Positions 15,539 through 26,229 of a stretch of DNA of 64,000 nucleotides are shown piece by piece. Positions within the stretch are counted from its first letter, which is position 1, and each line of letters begins with the position of its first letter. This stretch comes from Sacculina carcini (Eukaryota > Arthropoda > Thecostraca > Sacculinidae): positions 2,790,749 to 2,854,748 of the forward strand of contig OU696586.1 of the NCBI GenBank assembly GCA_916048095.2, read 5' to 3'. The translations under genes and the position numbers were made by a program. The notes under the pieces were generated by a model that made no database searches, was not told where the DNA came from, and saw nothing but the letters and a program-made list of their open reading frames with translations.

Positions 15539-18500
15539 CACCACAGCTGTATACGGCCGTGCGTGTGTGCCACGACAATATTCGCAATCCACATGATGTA
15601 TATATGTATGTGTGTATGTGTGTGTGTGTGTGTGTGTGCGCGTACCGTGTTGACCATTGTAAAATTACCCGGTGAATGTGGTGTTGACTTTGATGTGAAT
15701 GTGAATCAGTGTGCGTTTAGTAGTTAGTGTGTCAGGTATTAAAGGCCTCAAGTGACAGCTGCTACACGGTAAGAAGCCGAAGCTTATGAACACACACAGG
15801 TGTGTCCCGTGCAGCTCGCTGCCACCGCAGAACCGACCCTCTCCACGCTATGGCGCCACAAGAACGAAAGACGTATTAGAGAGGACCACCTCCCCATAAT
15901 GCATGACACAACACATGACTGATATCTGGTACCATCATTTACTGCTGGGTGGACAGGGACTGTTGGATTATAGAATTCGCCCAATGAAATTCTCCTCCAA
16001 CGGCTAGAATACAGAGTTGGCATCTAAATGGATCGGCGGCAACAACGGGGCAAGAAGTGAGACGCACTTGTAGTACTTGAGGTCGTCCTTCTCATCGTCG
16101 TAGTCCTCGAGAAACTCCTTGAGCTTGGTGGCCTCGCGCATCACATCCTGTTCACGCACCAGCTCGCGCTCGCGCTCCTTGGTCAGCTCCTTGCGCCGCT
16201 TGTTTTCGCGCGACTCCCACGACCGCAACCGCTCCTGACACCACCAAACACACACACACACACACGCATGCTGAATGCACGGAACAGTATACACAAGACG
16301 ATTGTGTGAGCCAAGAGCTTATCGCTGTTTAAAGACAAACTGGACAAATGATAGATTGGAAAAAAGAGACAGGACAGTCCGAGCTTAACTCATAGCTTCC
16401 TGCAACTTAACTAGGTGAGTACATACACACACACACACACACAACTGCTCACTTTTTCCAATCGTCAAACATAAATATTGTTGTCATGTTTTTTTCACAC
16501 ATAACTAGGCTACATGTTTAACCTGAATCTGTCACTGTATTTGCCGTTTTGTACATTTTCTAACTTTATTTTATTGATCTATTATTTTTTTTTGTAGAGT
16601 AGCTTATTGTGCTGAAACACACACACATACACACACACACACAGATGTAAATGAGCTGGCGAAATATCGGCGCCAGTTGCGTACGATGGTTTGTTCCTAA
16701 CACGATAATACAGACATATGAATGCATACACGCACAATTACACATGCCCAAACACACACACAAACACACAAAATTGGGCTACCGACGCTAACAAATAGAA
16801 GACGCAGAAGGGATCTTATAGCTGCTTTTAGGTATAATATAGGCATGGAAGTAATAGATAGAGACGATTGAATAGTATGGAGTAGAAGAAACAACAGGAA
16901 ACACGCTAAAACCTTAGAAAAACCAGAGCAGTTAGAGATATCAAGAAGTATAATATTTCACGAATATGACTGTGTAGATGCATGAAATAACCTAGGCAGG
17001 GAAATCGTTCAATCTAGCAATGTGAAAGAATTTAAACGTAGGTTAGACCAATGTTGGCTGGGACAGCTCGAGCTTAGCTCATCTCCTATATTATACAACT
17101 CGGTGAGAACACACACACATACACACCTGGTAGGCGGCCTCTTTTTCCTTGGCTTTGCGTTCGCGTTTTTTGCGCTCGCGCGCCTCTTCGTCCTCCTCGC
17201 GCTCGCGCAACAAATCGGCGTCGCTCTTGCGCACATGACTGCCCGAGCGCGAGCTGCGCTCCGTGTCATCGCGATAGTAGCGCGAAGACCTGCCGTCAGT
17301 GCAACAGAATATACATACATGCAGAAAGAGAAAGATGCCGATAGAGGTATAGATGGAGAGAGATAGATAAAGAGAGAATGGTGGACACAACACACACACA
17401 GCAGACACAATGAGACACACACACACACGAACATACACAGCAGACAAACAGAGATATACATATCAACAAATCTACAATTTTTTTTTTTTTTTTTTTAACA
17501 CACTGCCGGAGCCAGGCGACTGTGCGACTGTACGTATGTGTGTCTGTGTATCGCAAGATAAAAGATGGAGCGCTCACTTGGTGTGGCGCGACTCGCCGGA
17601 TCCGTTATGCCGGCCGGACGAATGCGACGGCGGCGGCGGCGGCGGACTGATGGATCCGGCGCCGGCAGGCGACAACGGCGACCGCGAGCGATCGCGATGA
17701 TGACGCCGCGAGTGAGACGATGAAGCCGAGGCGGCAGGCGGCGGCGGCGCCGGCGGTCCGCCGGACGGCGAGTAGGAGCGGTCGCGGCGACGTCGACTGC
17801 GCTCCTTCTCCTCTTCTTGACGCTTCAGCCGGCAAGGCAGCCGCCGCACACACACACACACACACATGCACACGTTCAAATGTCAGAGTTATGGCCAGGA
17901 AAAACTGGATGTGTACAAGCAAACATACAAACGGCAACACGATGAATTTCGCGCACACGTTTGTGTGTGTGTGTGTTGTCAAACATACTGCAGTATAAAA
18001 GAAACGATAAAGAGAGACAAAATTGTGTGAAATAATTCAAAGACGACAGAAATGAGATGATGTACAAGTGTGTTTAAATGCAAGAACACATTCAATATCA
18101 TATTATACGAGAAAAGTGAGCTTCTGCACGGATCACATTCAGAATATTTCACATTCAGTGCATCCACGCCTACGCTGACCAACCAATAACCGCTCAATTA
18201 AAACTTGCTAGTCCGCCCCGAAATAGAGCCCCAAATGTGTGGAGAAGCATAGAAGAGTTTAGCAGATCAGAGCAAAGACAATGATATGTGTCTGTCTGCA
18301 TGTGTATGTGTGTGTGTGTTTGCTGAGGAGCAAGTTGGCTTTACCTGACCACGCACGGACAGTGTCAATAAAACAGCGAGCGTAACATGCTAACAACGCC
18401 TGTCTCCAATCCAACGGTCATCCAACAACATTAACAAAACATCATTAACCTACAACAACAACACGAAACACTTAACCAACAGTGTGTGTGTGTGTGTGTG

Positions 18501-21500
18501 TAATCGTACCCTCCCACAGAAAGTTCGCCGGCGTCAGACGATTAGTTTTCCCAGAGTATATGAATAAAACGGCCAAACGAAACATTATGAAAATTAATGC
18601 AAACTACTAGAGAAGAACCAAGTAAAGTAAAGAAGTACCAAGTAAACCAAGGGATGACTCAGTCACAATGCCACGCACAAGTAATAGTTCGTCCTCTCTT
18701 CACTCTGTTCGTTCGTATCCATTCCATGATCCAGCATTCCTTTGGAATTCAGCATTGCAATTTGCTTTGGAATAACGTTTCGCTCTGTAATCCTCATTTA
18801 CCTATTGTTGTATGAGATCGTTTGTGAATATTACAACTGAACATTTGGGACAGTACAATGCATGTTTGTTTCCCGCTCACAATTACTATCACTGATATCA
18901 TTATGAATATCGCTGTTTGGCCGAGTAAAAGAGATGAAAAAAACGAAGAGAAAAACACCGTGAGAAACACACACAAACACACAGGGCCTCTCACCTCGCG
19001 TATCAATGTTGGTTGTTTCTGGTGGCAACGACAACAACAGGATGAACAAATGATGTCAGCCGATGGGAAAACACACGGCTAAAACAGACTATATATATCA
19101 GAGAGAGAGAGAGAGATAGATGGACGGATTCAGCGATTGTTCCAGAAATTACTTGACGTTGCGAACAAATGTAGACAGAGATAATGTCTCAGATATGCCA
19201 ACAGATAATGCCTCTGTGATCTGAGAAAAACCAGAGCGTACACAAAATGAACGAAACAATGAAGATGGATGAAAACAAATAAAATATCTGCTGAGATAAA
19301 AGGACAAAATGAGAAAAACAGCCCAGATTGGATTGACTTGCAGATTAACATAGCGCTCGATATAATCTCCAGCTTGGTCCAAGCTAGAGTTGAGCTGTGC
19401 GGAAAAAACCCAACACAACGGCAAGCTGCAGCCGCGCGTTCAATGATGCCGTTCAAATCACCTCACCTGTAAGAGGCTCTATTGTGTGATACGACGGTAT
19501 GAGAGCGATAGCGAGCGAGCGCGCACAACGTGAAAGAAACGTCATCTGAACACGGGTCTGGTGACTCCTGTCTTGTCTAGCTAGTCTGGCAAAAATCGCC
19601 ATCCTGACGAGCACTTTGGTATCTATGTGGTTGTCTTCGATTGCACATATGAAAGAGCAAGCTCGAAATTCGGGAGTGCAATCATGCAAACTATGAAATA
19701 ATTAGAGAGTAAACCAAGGAATCAATGCAGAAGGATTGGACAAACGAATATTGAGCGAATGCTCCGTAGACATTTGAAATTATGAAAGTAAATTGAGTGA
19801 TTTTTAGGATATGAGAGAACACATTCATTGCAGATATACGAATAAGAAATGTATAAGCAAATAATCGGGGAAAACGACTTGAGAAGACAGACATCCACAA
19901 TTAGATATCAAGTGAGACCACGAAGAAAAAAAGAGAATGAAAATAGAATAGGGAATAACACAAGAATATTGACAATATATCACACAGAACAGAGAGATAC
20001 AGATACAGTCCTGCTTGAGTGGCTTGTAGTGGAATTGTAGCGGGATCTGTCATAGTCACAATTAGTGTGGATTTAAACTGGGGGAAATTGTAGTCGTGAT
20101 ATCTGGCATACAGCTGTGAAAAAGGAGTTTAAATTTCAGTTGGTATTTTTCAGTGAACGAAATTGAGAAAATATTTGCTGCGATATTTGATCCCAGTGCA
20201 TTTGAGTTGGCAATTAAATCAACATTATTTTATCGTTGTTGGTCTGCAACGAAAGTTAAGTAGGTTGTATGAACCGGTGAGAAATTTAGAACAAAAATGA
20301 CTCTGCGAATACATATGAACCGTTATGCGACTGACGCTAGAGCAAAAATAAATTAGCTCAGCCTAACTGAATAATTAGTGGAAAAAGAGCCTTGTAATGT
20401 CAAAAAACATGAAAACAAACCACTGAAACTACAGAAACCACAGACACATACACATCGACACACACACACACAACACGCACAGAGGCACAGATCAAATATA
20501 GCAACACTCACGAAAGCTGGACCGCGAAACTGTTAAGCTTGTTGTGCAAACATGCATGCGTGTGTGTGTGCCAGTAGGCGACACACGCGCACACATACAC
20601 CAGCGTATCATTCACCTGTGTACGTGTACAATATATCACATATACAGACGATTCCTGAATAAAAAACAAACAGTAAATTATTTGGCTCTAGTACCAAGTG
20701 ATCCAAAGTACCATCTGGTCAAACGCTGATACGATGCGATGAACATCGGCCGTGAGTGAATCTGACAGTGGCGTATCTAGAAACTGAAATATGCGAGTGA
20801 CCAGCTATAAGCAGAAGCTATAAGCTATATTTATTAGCTGTATGTTATATCCAAACCTCATTACAGGTATACAGAGCCTAAACTAACCAAGTCTAGCCCA
20901 ACCAAACATTATCTAACCTAACCTAACCAAAGCTAACCTATACTACCATAAACTTCACATAGCTGATAAAAATTGTCAAAGATGAGCATTCACATAACTC
21001 AGTCTCTAGATACGCCACTGTCAGATTCTCTCACGGCCTGTAGCATCGTGGCTATCGCTCGGTGTTCATCGCATTGCAGTAAGCGTTGGATCAGTTGGTA
21101 CGTTGGCGTAAATGGTCGTAGCCCCAACTATTTCAATAGTTAAGTTGATAGAAATCCCGCTCTGTGTTTGCACAATATGCACACTATACACGGCCCAATA
21201 GTAAGACTCGTGTGAATTGTGGGCTTTCTACGTGGCAACCTACACAGCCGCTAAAACTTGTAAGACTAGCTGTGTTGACGGGCTATTGCAAGCTATTGTT
21301 AGCCTCGCCAACAAATCTCGACACTTTGTTAAATCACAATATAAAACAATAAAATATTACACACAATATTACACCGATTACAGACACATCTTGCAAGCAT
21401 TTCGTATGCAAGCCAGTGAGAAATTTGCTTGCTTGCACTAGTCTCATTCCTGCAATTCTGCAATGCAATGTATTGCACGCAATCACTTGTGGATTCTGTA

Positions 21501-22509
21501 ACGGCCACAAAGTACAAACGCAGAGGTGCCACTCCACTCTTAAACTCCAAATACCAACGTTGACCTATACATAACCCACAAAACCCTCAAACTTGTGTAC
21601 TCACATAGTTGTTCTACAGGATATGAGTTAAGCTCGTGCTGTCCCGTCTCTTTTCCATAATTTATCTAACATATTTTTGAAGGAACATAAATTTCTAGCT
21701 TCAAATATTTTGCTGTCTAATTGGTTCCATTTATCTACGCTCCTAAACGGGAAACTATACTTTTTTACATCTTTTCGACAACGTGTTTTCCTCAGTTTTT
21801 TTAGTGTCCTCTACGCACATTTGTGTGTGTGTCTGTGTGAGTGTGTGTTTGTGTGTGTGTGCCGGCACAAAACTATGAGTTGACCCTGGCCAATGTAGCT
21901 AGCACGCAACACAAACCCACACACACACACCGACACCAGTGGCAAAAATAACAACATATGGAAACACATCACGAAACACCCGCCCCCCACATTGGCCCAT
22001 CTCCATTCACAACCCCCATCCCCCCACCACCACAAAAAACACACGCCGGCGCACTCCCACCTTCATTTTATCGCGAAACAGACCAATCTCGCGAGAAATG
22101 AGATCCTTCTTCTCCTCCTCAACGTCCTCCATTTCGTCCAGATTCTGAGCGCACACGTACAAACAGACACACAAACACACATTAAATTACATTAAGACAT
22201 TTATATCGCGCTTTTCACCCGAGGGTCTCAAAAGCGCTGACACACACACACACACATACTCAGGCACAAGAGTCATACACATACACAATCACGAACACAC
22301 ACACACTCACCTACATGCACACACACAAACACACACACACACAAAACAGACAAGTACATATACGCACAAACACAAACACCTAACCAACATACACTCACAA
22401 ACAATGTTAGCGACGGACGAAATCAACGTGGATTTTACACAAAAATCAAAGACAAATATGACATTGAACAGATTTAAATTGAACATGTTGTTTGGAGCCT
22501 TTCCTCTGT

Positions 22510-22574
<65 letters not shown>

Positions 22575-23740
22575 CATGTGATACACGACTTACAGCGCGG
22601 GTGTGCATGCTGGACAGGCTGGTGTTGCTCAGTTCCATGAGTTTCTTCTGGGCGCGCGAATCCCCGTCGGCTTCGTCTGAAACACACAAACACAAACACA
22701 CACAAAGGATTCATACAATATATACAAGGATATTTTAATATAAGTAATAAAATACAAATATTAAACAATATTAAATAAACAAATAGCAACAATATTTTCA
22801 ATATAACAACATAAACCGATATTTAAAAAACACAAACAAGATAGTTAAGCCCCACTGGCTGTTATCGCCTACCATCGCCTCTGCGACGCGTCTCCTTTGG
22901 TTTGTTGCGCGGCACATAGTTGGCCATCTCCTGTGCATAGTCGTCGAGCAGCTGTTTGATACGCTGCAGCGCCGCACTATCGTCGGCCTTCATATCGGCG
23001 TTGATGTAGTCGTCGGTCTCGTCGGCTTCGACGTTGGCTGCCGTCGTCGTCGCCGACGCAGTGTCTGTTGATGACGTGTTGCTGCTGGCGTTGACGCCGC
23101 TGGACGAGCGAGCCAGTTCGTCCCGCTTCGCTTTCTGTCGCAGTCAGCAAAGTAAGAACACAACACACACACGCGCACACACGCACGCATGCAAAACTAT
23201 AGCTTTCCAAACAGGTCAATTGATTATTGGAATAAATCACCGAAGGAAATTGTCAGCCAACCGAACAACACAAATATCTGGAAGGCAGGAGTCACGAGTC
23301 TTAGTGACTCACTTAACTGCGGAGACAACTGACTGAGAACACACGCACAAACAACCTTCATAGGAGATTCGATTCGCATAGTTTTTCTCGAGATATTTCT
23401 GTTTACTGTGTGTGTGTGTACGTGTGTATATGCTTCTGATAATTGTGCTTGTGCTTTTCGATAGATGATTTATAATCCCAATTGCTAATGATTGTCCTTT
23501 TTTCTCATAATTGTCACATTTTACTAACGATCATAGCCGCTAAGAAGCTCGAGCTCGGCGGGCACATGCCGCCTTTACTTGTTCGCACTTTTCCTTGTTT
23601 ACTTTACATTACGCCTTTACTTGTTCGCACTATTGACTTGTTTGCGCGCGCGCGTGTGTGTGTGTGTGTGTATGTTGCCTTGTGACGTCTATATGTCTGC
23701 GTGTCTGTGTGTGTGTGTGTGTGTTTATCTTTCTCCATGT

Positions 23741-23801
<61 letters not shown>

Positions 23802-23906
23802 TCTCTGTGTGAGTGTGGGCGTGTGTGCGCGCTTTAGAGACCTTTGGTGTAAAGCGCCATATAAATGTAATACTGTACTGTGTTGTGTGAGTGTGTGTGA
23901 ATATGT

Positions 23907-23947
<41 letters not shown>

Positions 23948-24123
23948 TGTGTGTGTGTGTGTGTCAGTTGTGCGCTGGTACACCTTGAAATTGTCGAGCA
24001 CTGTTTGCGACTTGGAGTCGACACGCGCCACCAGCCGCTTGTCCGACATTTCCAGATTGTGCAGCAGACGAATGCAGCGCAGCGCCGCGTCAGGGTTGCC
24101 AAACTCGCAGAAGCCGAATGCTG

Positions 24124-24158
<35 letters not shown>

Positions 24159-24336
24159 TTTGAACGCATGTGACAGCTGCCATGTAGAATCAATTGCGTA
24201 CGGAGCAAACAAAGCCCAATATAACACAGATCATATGCCGACGAAACGTGAAAATAGGTAGGCCGCACACACAATACATTTTACATTACATTAAGATATT
24301 TATATAGTGCCCTACACCTAGAGGGTCTCTAAGGCG

Positions 24337-24372
<36 letters not shown>

Positions 24373-26229
24373 AAGCAAAGGACATACACATTCACAATCA
24401 CACACACCAACACACACATACACACAGACAAAAAGAAGACAGACGAGTGCACATACACTGAAAATCACACTTCCATACATAAAAGAAAAAGCACACGCAC
24501 ACGCACACACATACCTATTGAGGATGACAGCATATCAGACAGACAGCACTGAAGACAACACAGCAGACAATCAGGGACATACACTCAGATAGGCGAGAAA
24601 CATCATACAATAGACACACAGATATAAATAACACAACTCAACAACACAGACACACATGGACATAAAATCGGATTAACATACAGAAAACACAGCACAACAG
24701 TTGGAAAAGAAAAAACACACACACACATAAAGACAGACAGGCGGACACACACACAAACGAACCCTGTAGGCGGCCGGAGGCACCCTGCACGCGCTTCCAG
24801 TTGTGCACCGTGCCACAGCTGTTGATAATGAGTCGCATCATGCCGTCGGGCGCGCGCTCTGTGATATTGCCGATAAACACAGTGACGGGCGGTCCGGCCG
24901 GCTCTCTGGTGCGCCGACTACTGGTGCAACAGCACACACACACACACACAGACACAGACATTTTCTTACATTAGGTAGATATTTATATAGCGCCCTACAC
25001 CTAGATGGTCTCTAGGGCGCTGCACACGCACACAAACGCACACACACAGACACACTCACACACACAGAAACACACACACACATAGCCACACGCACACAGA
25101 AAGTGAAAGGTAAAGAAAGAAGAGAGATAATTTACACCTTATAATCATCACTGATATAGACAATGTTCTATAGAGTATAATACGATTTCGCACACACACA
25201 CACAGACACACACACAAAACACACACACACACACGCACAAAAAAAACACACACACACAGAGACACCAGTATATTACACTACATCAAGTAGATGTTTATAT
25301 AGCGGCCTAGACCTAGAGGGTCTATAGCAGGGATTCTTGATCGTTCGCACCTAAGTGTTCTCACTTAAGTGTTTGCGAGCCTGGTTTCTAAGGAGTGCGA
25401 TGATTGCTGTGAATATATATATCTACCTAGGAAAATTAAGGAATATATATATCTACCTATCATTAATATTTTTCCTGGGAAAAACAATTTCTGTCTGAAA
25501 TGCTCTTGAAGAGTGTGCGAAGAGATATCAAGTTGTTTATATTTTCATCTTTTTCATCATAGCTATCAAGAACACAGGAGGTGCGATAACTGACTGCCAA
25601 TTTGAAAATTATGCACACACTGAATAGGATTAAGAACGGCTGATCTAAACGCAGCGACACCAACACTACCACAATAATCACACACGTTCTCGCTTGCCTG
25701 AAAGTGTACTGTTGCTGGGTGGCGTTGTTGACGGATCGGGCCGTCGTCTTCGCCGCAACGATACCGACCGTCGGCGCTGCCGATACAATCGGCGGTGTTG
25801 TATTGATGAGCGCCGCTGCGGCGGGCAACGGCGGCTGTGCGGCGAACATGACCGGTGTGGCCATCAACGGCAGACCGGGCATGGCGGGCATCGCAGGCAG
25901 CGAAGGATGATGGTGGTAGCCAGGCGCGCCTGCTCCCGACACACACACACACACACATACAGAAGCACACAAACAAATGGCAGCAGTACAATATTGTATA
26001 TAATTAATAATACAATAAAATATAACATTCCAGTGAATGTTGAAACTGGATGAAAAAATGTGCAGGGTAGCGCCTATAAAGCTGAACAGCTGTTTGTTTT
26101 AAGTTCGAACAAGCAGCAGACTTAAGTGTTAAACAAAGTGTGGTCAGCCCAAGTGAAGTACCACGCACCTGTTGGGGCCACCATCAGAGGCAGTCCAGGC
26201 AGCAGCGGAGCTCGACCGGGGAAAGCCAT
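9601..26229 (-). CDS. RBM25: RNA-binding protein 25 (RBM25), 16 coding exons
   Basis: Spliceosome-associated regulator of alternative splicing, nuclear. Exons, 5' to 3' on the minus strand: 26229-26169, 25929-25698, 24917-24763, 24120-23984, 23134-22873, 22676-22594, 22144-22061, 17822-17578, 17289-17127, 16234-16068, 15199-15049, 13635-13314, 12188-11913, 11111-10987, 10318-10172, 9693-9601. All phases join, giving 2,703 nt and 900 aa (human is about 843). RRM at about 109-186: RNP2 is VFIGNI, RNP1 is AFGFCEF. The RE/RS-rich middle is at about 339-530 and includes KEKEAAYQ and [13 protein letters not shown], conserved in animal RBM25. The C-terminal PWI fold is at about 805-895 ([43 protein letters not shown]). 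The start is the first ATG after a plausible acceptor, so an upstream exon may exist. The long Arg-Glu run of vertebrates is shorter here, and a small exon could be missed in the 4.2-kb intron 22060-17823. Confidence 0.93.
9700..9925. repeat. (CA)n arrays in the last RBM25 intron
   Basis: CA arrays at about 9701-9750 and 9850-9925. In gene sense this is a TG tract directly before the last exon's acceptor (AGGCAG at 9694). Confidence 0.9.
9985..10138. repeat. Minisatellite, about 29-bp unit, five copies
   Basis: Tandem degenerate units of GGCAGATAAATAGATAGAAA type, lying in the last RBM25 intron. Confidence 0.85.
10888..10980. repeat. (TG)n microsatellite abutting an RBM25 donor site
   Basis: About 90 bases of pure TG. 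In gene sense this (CA)n run starts six bases after the GTGACA donor of the exon ending at 10987. Confidence 0.95.
11398..11520. repeat. Minisatellite, about 34-bp unit, three copies
   Basis: Units contain ACATAGATACACACAAACAT and ACGTACAGGC, repeated three times inside an RBM25 intron and flanked by CA arrays. Confidence 0.85.
12438..12763. mobile_element. hAT-like MITE
   Basis: Ends CAGTGGTTCCCAACCTTT and CAGGTTGGGAACCACTG form inverted termini of about 15 bp. The flanks GTGTAGAG and GCGTAGAT match at 6 of 8 positions, an aged 8-bp TSD. It is 326 bases, noncoding, within an RBM25 intron. A short CA array lies in its interior. Confidence 0.8.
12830..12897 (+). mobile_element. Possible tRNA-derived SINE fragment
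   Basis: A sequence ending CACGAGTTCGAATCTCG contains a perfect T-arm/B-box-like stem-loop. No complete cloverleaf or A box could be drawn, so a tRNA gene is not claimed. Confidence 0.3.
12950..13221. mobile_element. hAT-like MITE
   Basis: Termini CAGTGTTTATCAACC and ATTGATAAACACTG. The flanks GTCTACAT and ATCTACAT match at 7 of 8 (TSD). It is 272 bases with C-rich tracts, and ends about 90 bases from the RBM25 exon at 13314. Confidence 0.85.
13655..14038. repeat. Minisatellite, 32-41-bp unit, about ten copies
   Basis: Units begin ATGAACAAATAAACACATAA and end in a variable (CA)n of 4-10 repeats. Ten units lie just upstream, in sense, of the RBM25 exon starting at 13635. On the minus strand this stays open as a long frame of Cys-Val/Leu-Phe repeats, which I regard as spurious. 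Confidence 0.92.
14630..15030. mobile_element. 401-bp MITE with long terminal inverted repeats
   Basis: Left end GCGTATATTTCGGCGTATAA and right end TTATACGCCGAAATATACGG are inverted repeats of about 28 bp. Further GACGACC motifs are repeated inside. ACAT flanks both sides (14626-14629, 15031-15034), a candidate 4-bp TSD. The superfamily is not assigned. It ends about 18 bases from the RBM25 exon boundary at 15049. Confidence 0.75.
15245..15296 (-). mobile_element. Hairpin core element, copy 1
   Basis: Core ATTACATTAAGACATAGATA followed by stem GCGCTTTT/AAAAGCGC around a GTCTC-containing loop, between CA arrays. It lies 45 nt upstream, in sense, of the RBM25 exon starting at 15199. Confidence 0.8.
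15440..15537. repeat. (CA)n microsatellite
   Basis: About 98 bases of almost pure CA in an RBM25 intron. Confidence 0.95.
15737..16003 (-). mobile_element. tRNA-Val-derived SINE, 5'-truncated copy
   Basis: Body sequence shared with 31492-31829 and 63440-63758 (for example GCAGCTCGCTGCCACCGCAG and TACTGCTGGGTGGACAGG). The tRNA head that would sit at the high-coordinate end is missing. It lies in an RBM25 intron. Confidence 0.8.
16330..16445 (+). mobile_element. LINE 3' tail fragment
   Basis: Encodes a DKLD...KKRDRTVRA-like end and finishes with AACTAGGTGAGTACATACA running into (CA)n. This is the same tail as the elements at 16775 and 21597. Confidence 0.5.
16775..17115 (+). mobile_element. 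CR1-like LINE, 3' end of reverse-transcriptase frame
   Basis: Residual coding reads [12 protein letters not shown] early, then [20 protein letters not shown] and DQCWLGQ. This is the conserved end of CR1/L2-type reverse transcriptases, where 'W N xL P ... V ... FK xx LD' is followed by the stop. The tail runs into (CA)n. That CA tail, read on the minus strand, forms the first intronic bases after the RBM25 donor at 17127. Confidence 0.65.
18995..19018 (-). other. Candidate 24-nt microexon of RBM25
   Basis: Between an acceptor-like CCACCAG and a donor-like GAG|GTGAGA lie exactly eight codons (KQPTLIRE) that keep frame between the flanking exons (phase 0 on both sides). The position, inside the 4.2-kb intron, would suit the charged linker. 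There is no homology support. Confidence 0.2.
20707..21102. mobile_element. Fold-back (long inverted-repeat) element
   Basis: Two arms of about 75 and 98 bases are imperfect reverse complements over roughly 75 positions: GTACC, GCGATGAACA, GGCCGTGAG, GAATCTGACAGTGGCG, TATCTAGA. The right arm has a small insertion. The innermost parts match perfectly (CAGTGGCGTATCTAGA). The spacer holds AACCTA-type hexamers and no coding sequence. It lies in an RBM25 intron. Confidence 0.75.
21597..21810 (-). mobile_element. CR1-like LINE tail
   Basis: The minus strand reads [20 protein letters not shown] and then [17 protein letters not shown], the C-terminal end of a CR1-like reverse transcriptase. It is followed by a tail ending CTATGTGAGTACACA. 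Same family as 16775-17115. Confidence 0.65.
22186..22238 (-). mobile_element. Hairpin core element, copy 2
   Basis: ATTACATTAAGACATTTATA with stem GCGCTTTT/AAAAGCGC, flanked by CA arrays. It lies 41 nt upstream, in sense, of the RBM25 exon starting at 22144. Confidence 0.8.
22511..22567. repeat. (TG)n microsatellite
   Basis: About 57 bases of TG, about 27 bases beyond the RBM25 donor at 22594. Confidence 0.95.
23640..23965. repeat. TG-rich arrays
   Basis: Several TG arrays (about 23655-23670, 23745-23798, 23905-23938, 23945-23964) interrupted by a hairpin core copy. Confidence 0.9.
23828..23873 (+). mobile_element. Hairpin core element, copy 8 (opposite orientation)
   Basis: GCGCTTTAGAGACC...TAAAGCGCCATATAAATGTA. 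The stem GCGCTTTA/TAAAGCGC is perfect. It is embedded in TG repeat, in an RBM25 intron, oriented opposite to the other intronic copies. Confidence 0.7.
24285..24338 (-). mobile_element. Hairpin core element, copy 3
   Basis: ATTACATTAAGATATTTATA then AGTGCCCTA...TAAGGCGCT, followed by a CA array. It is 164 nt upstream, in sense, of the RBM25 exon starting at 24120. Confidence 0.8.
24966..25022 (-). mobile_element. Hairpin core element, copy 4
   Basis: TTACATTAGGTAGATATTTA with stem AGCGCCCTA/TAGGGCGCT (perfect), followed by CA repeats. It lies 48 nt upstream, in sense, of the RBM25 exon starting at 24917. Confidence 0.8.
25272..25656 (-). mobile_element. Hairpin core element, copy 5, split by a MITE
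   Basis: The left part (25272-25327) reads TTTATATAGCGGCCTAGACC to GGGTCTATAG. It is interrupted by the element 25328-25642 and resumes with ATCTAAACGCAGCG. This is a nested insertion into the core. Confidence 0.65.
25328..25642. mobile_element. hAT-like MITE nested in a hairpin core
   Basis: Ends CAGGGATTCTTGATC and GATTAAGAACGGCTG. The flanks GTCTATAG and ATCTAAAC match at 5 of 8 positions. Inside is a 30-base tandem duplication of ATATATATCTACCTA. It lies in the intron between RBM25 exons 2 and 3. Confidence 0.7.
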
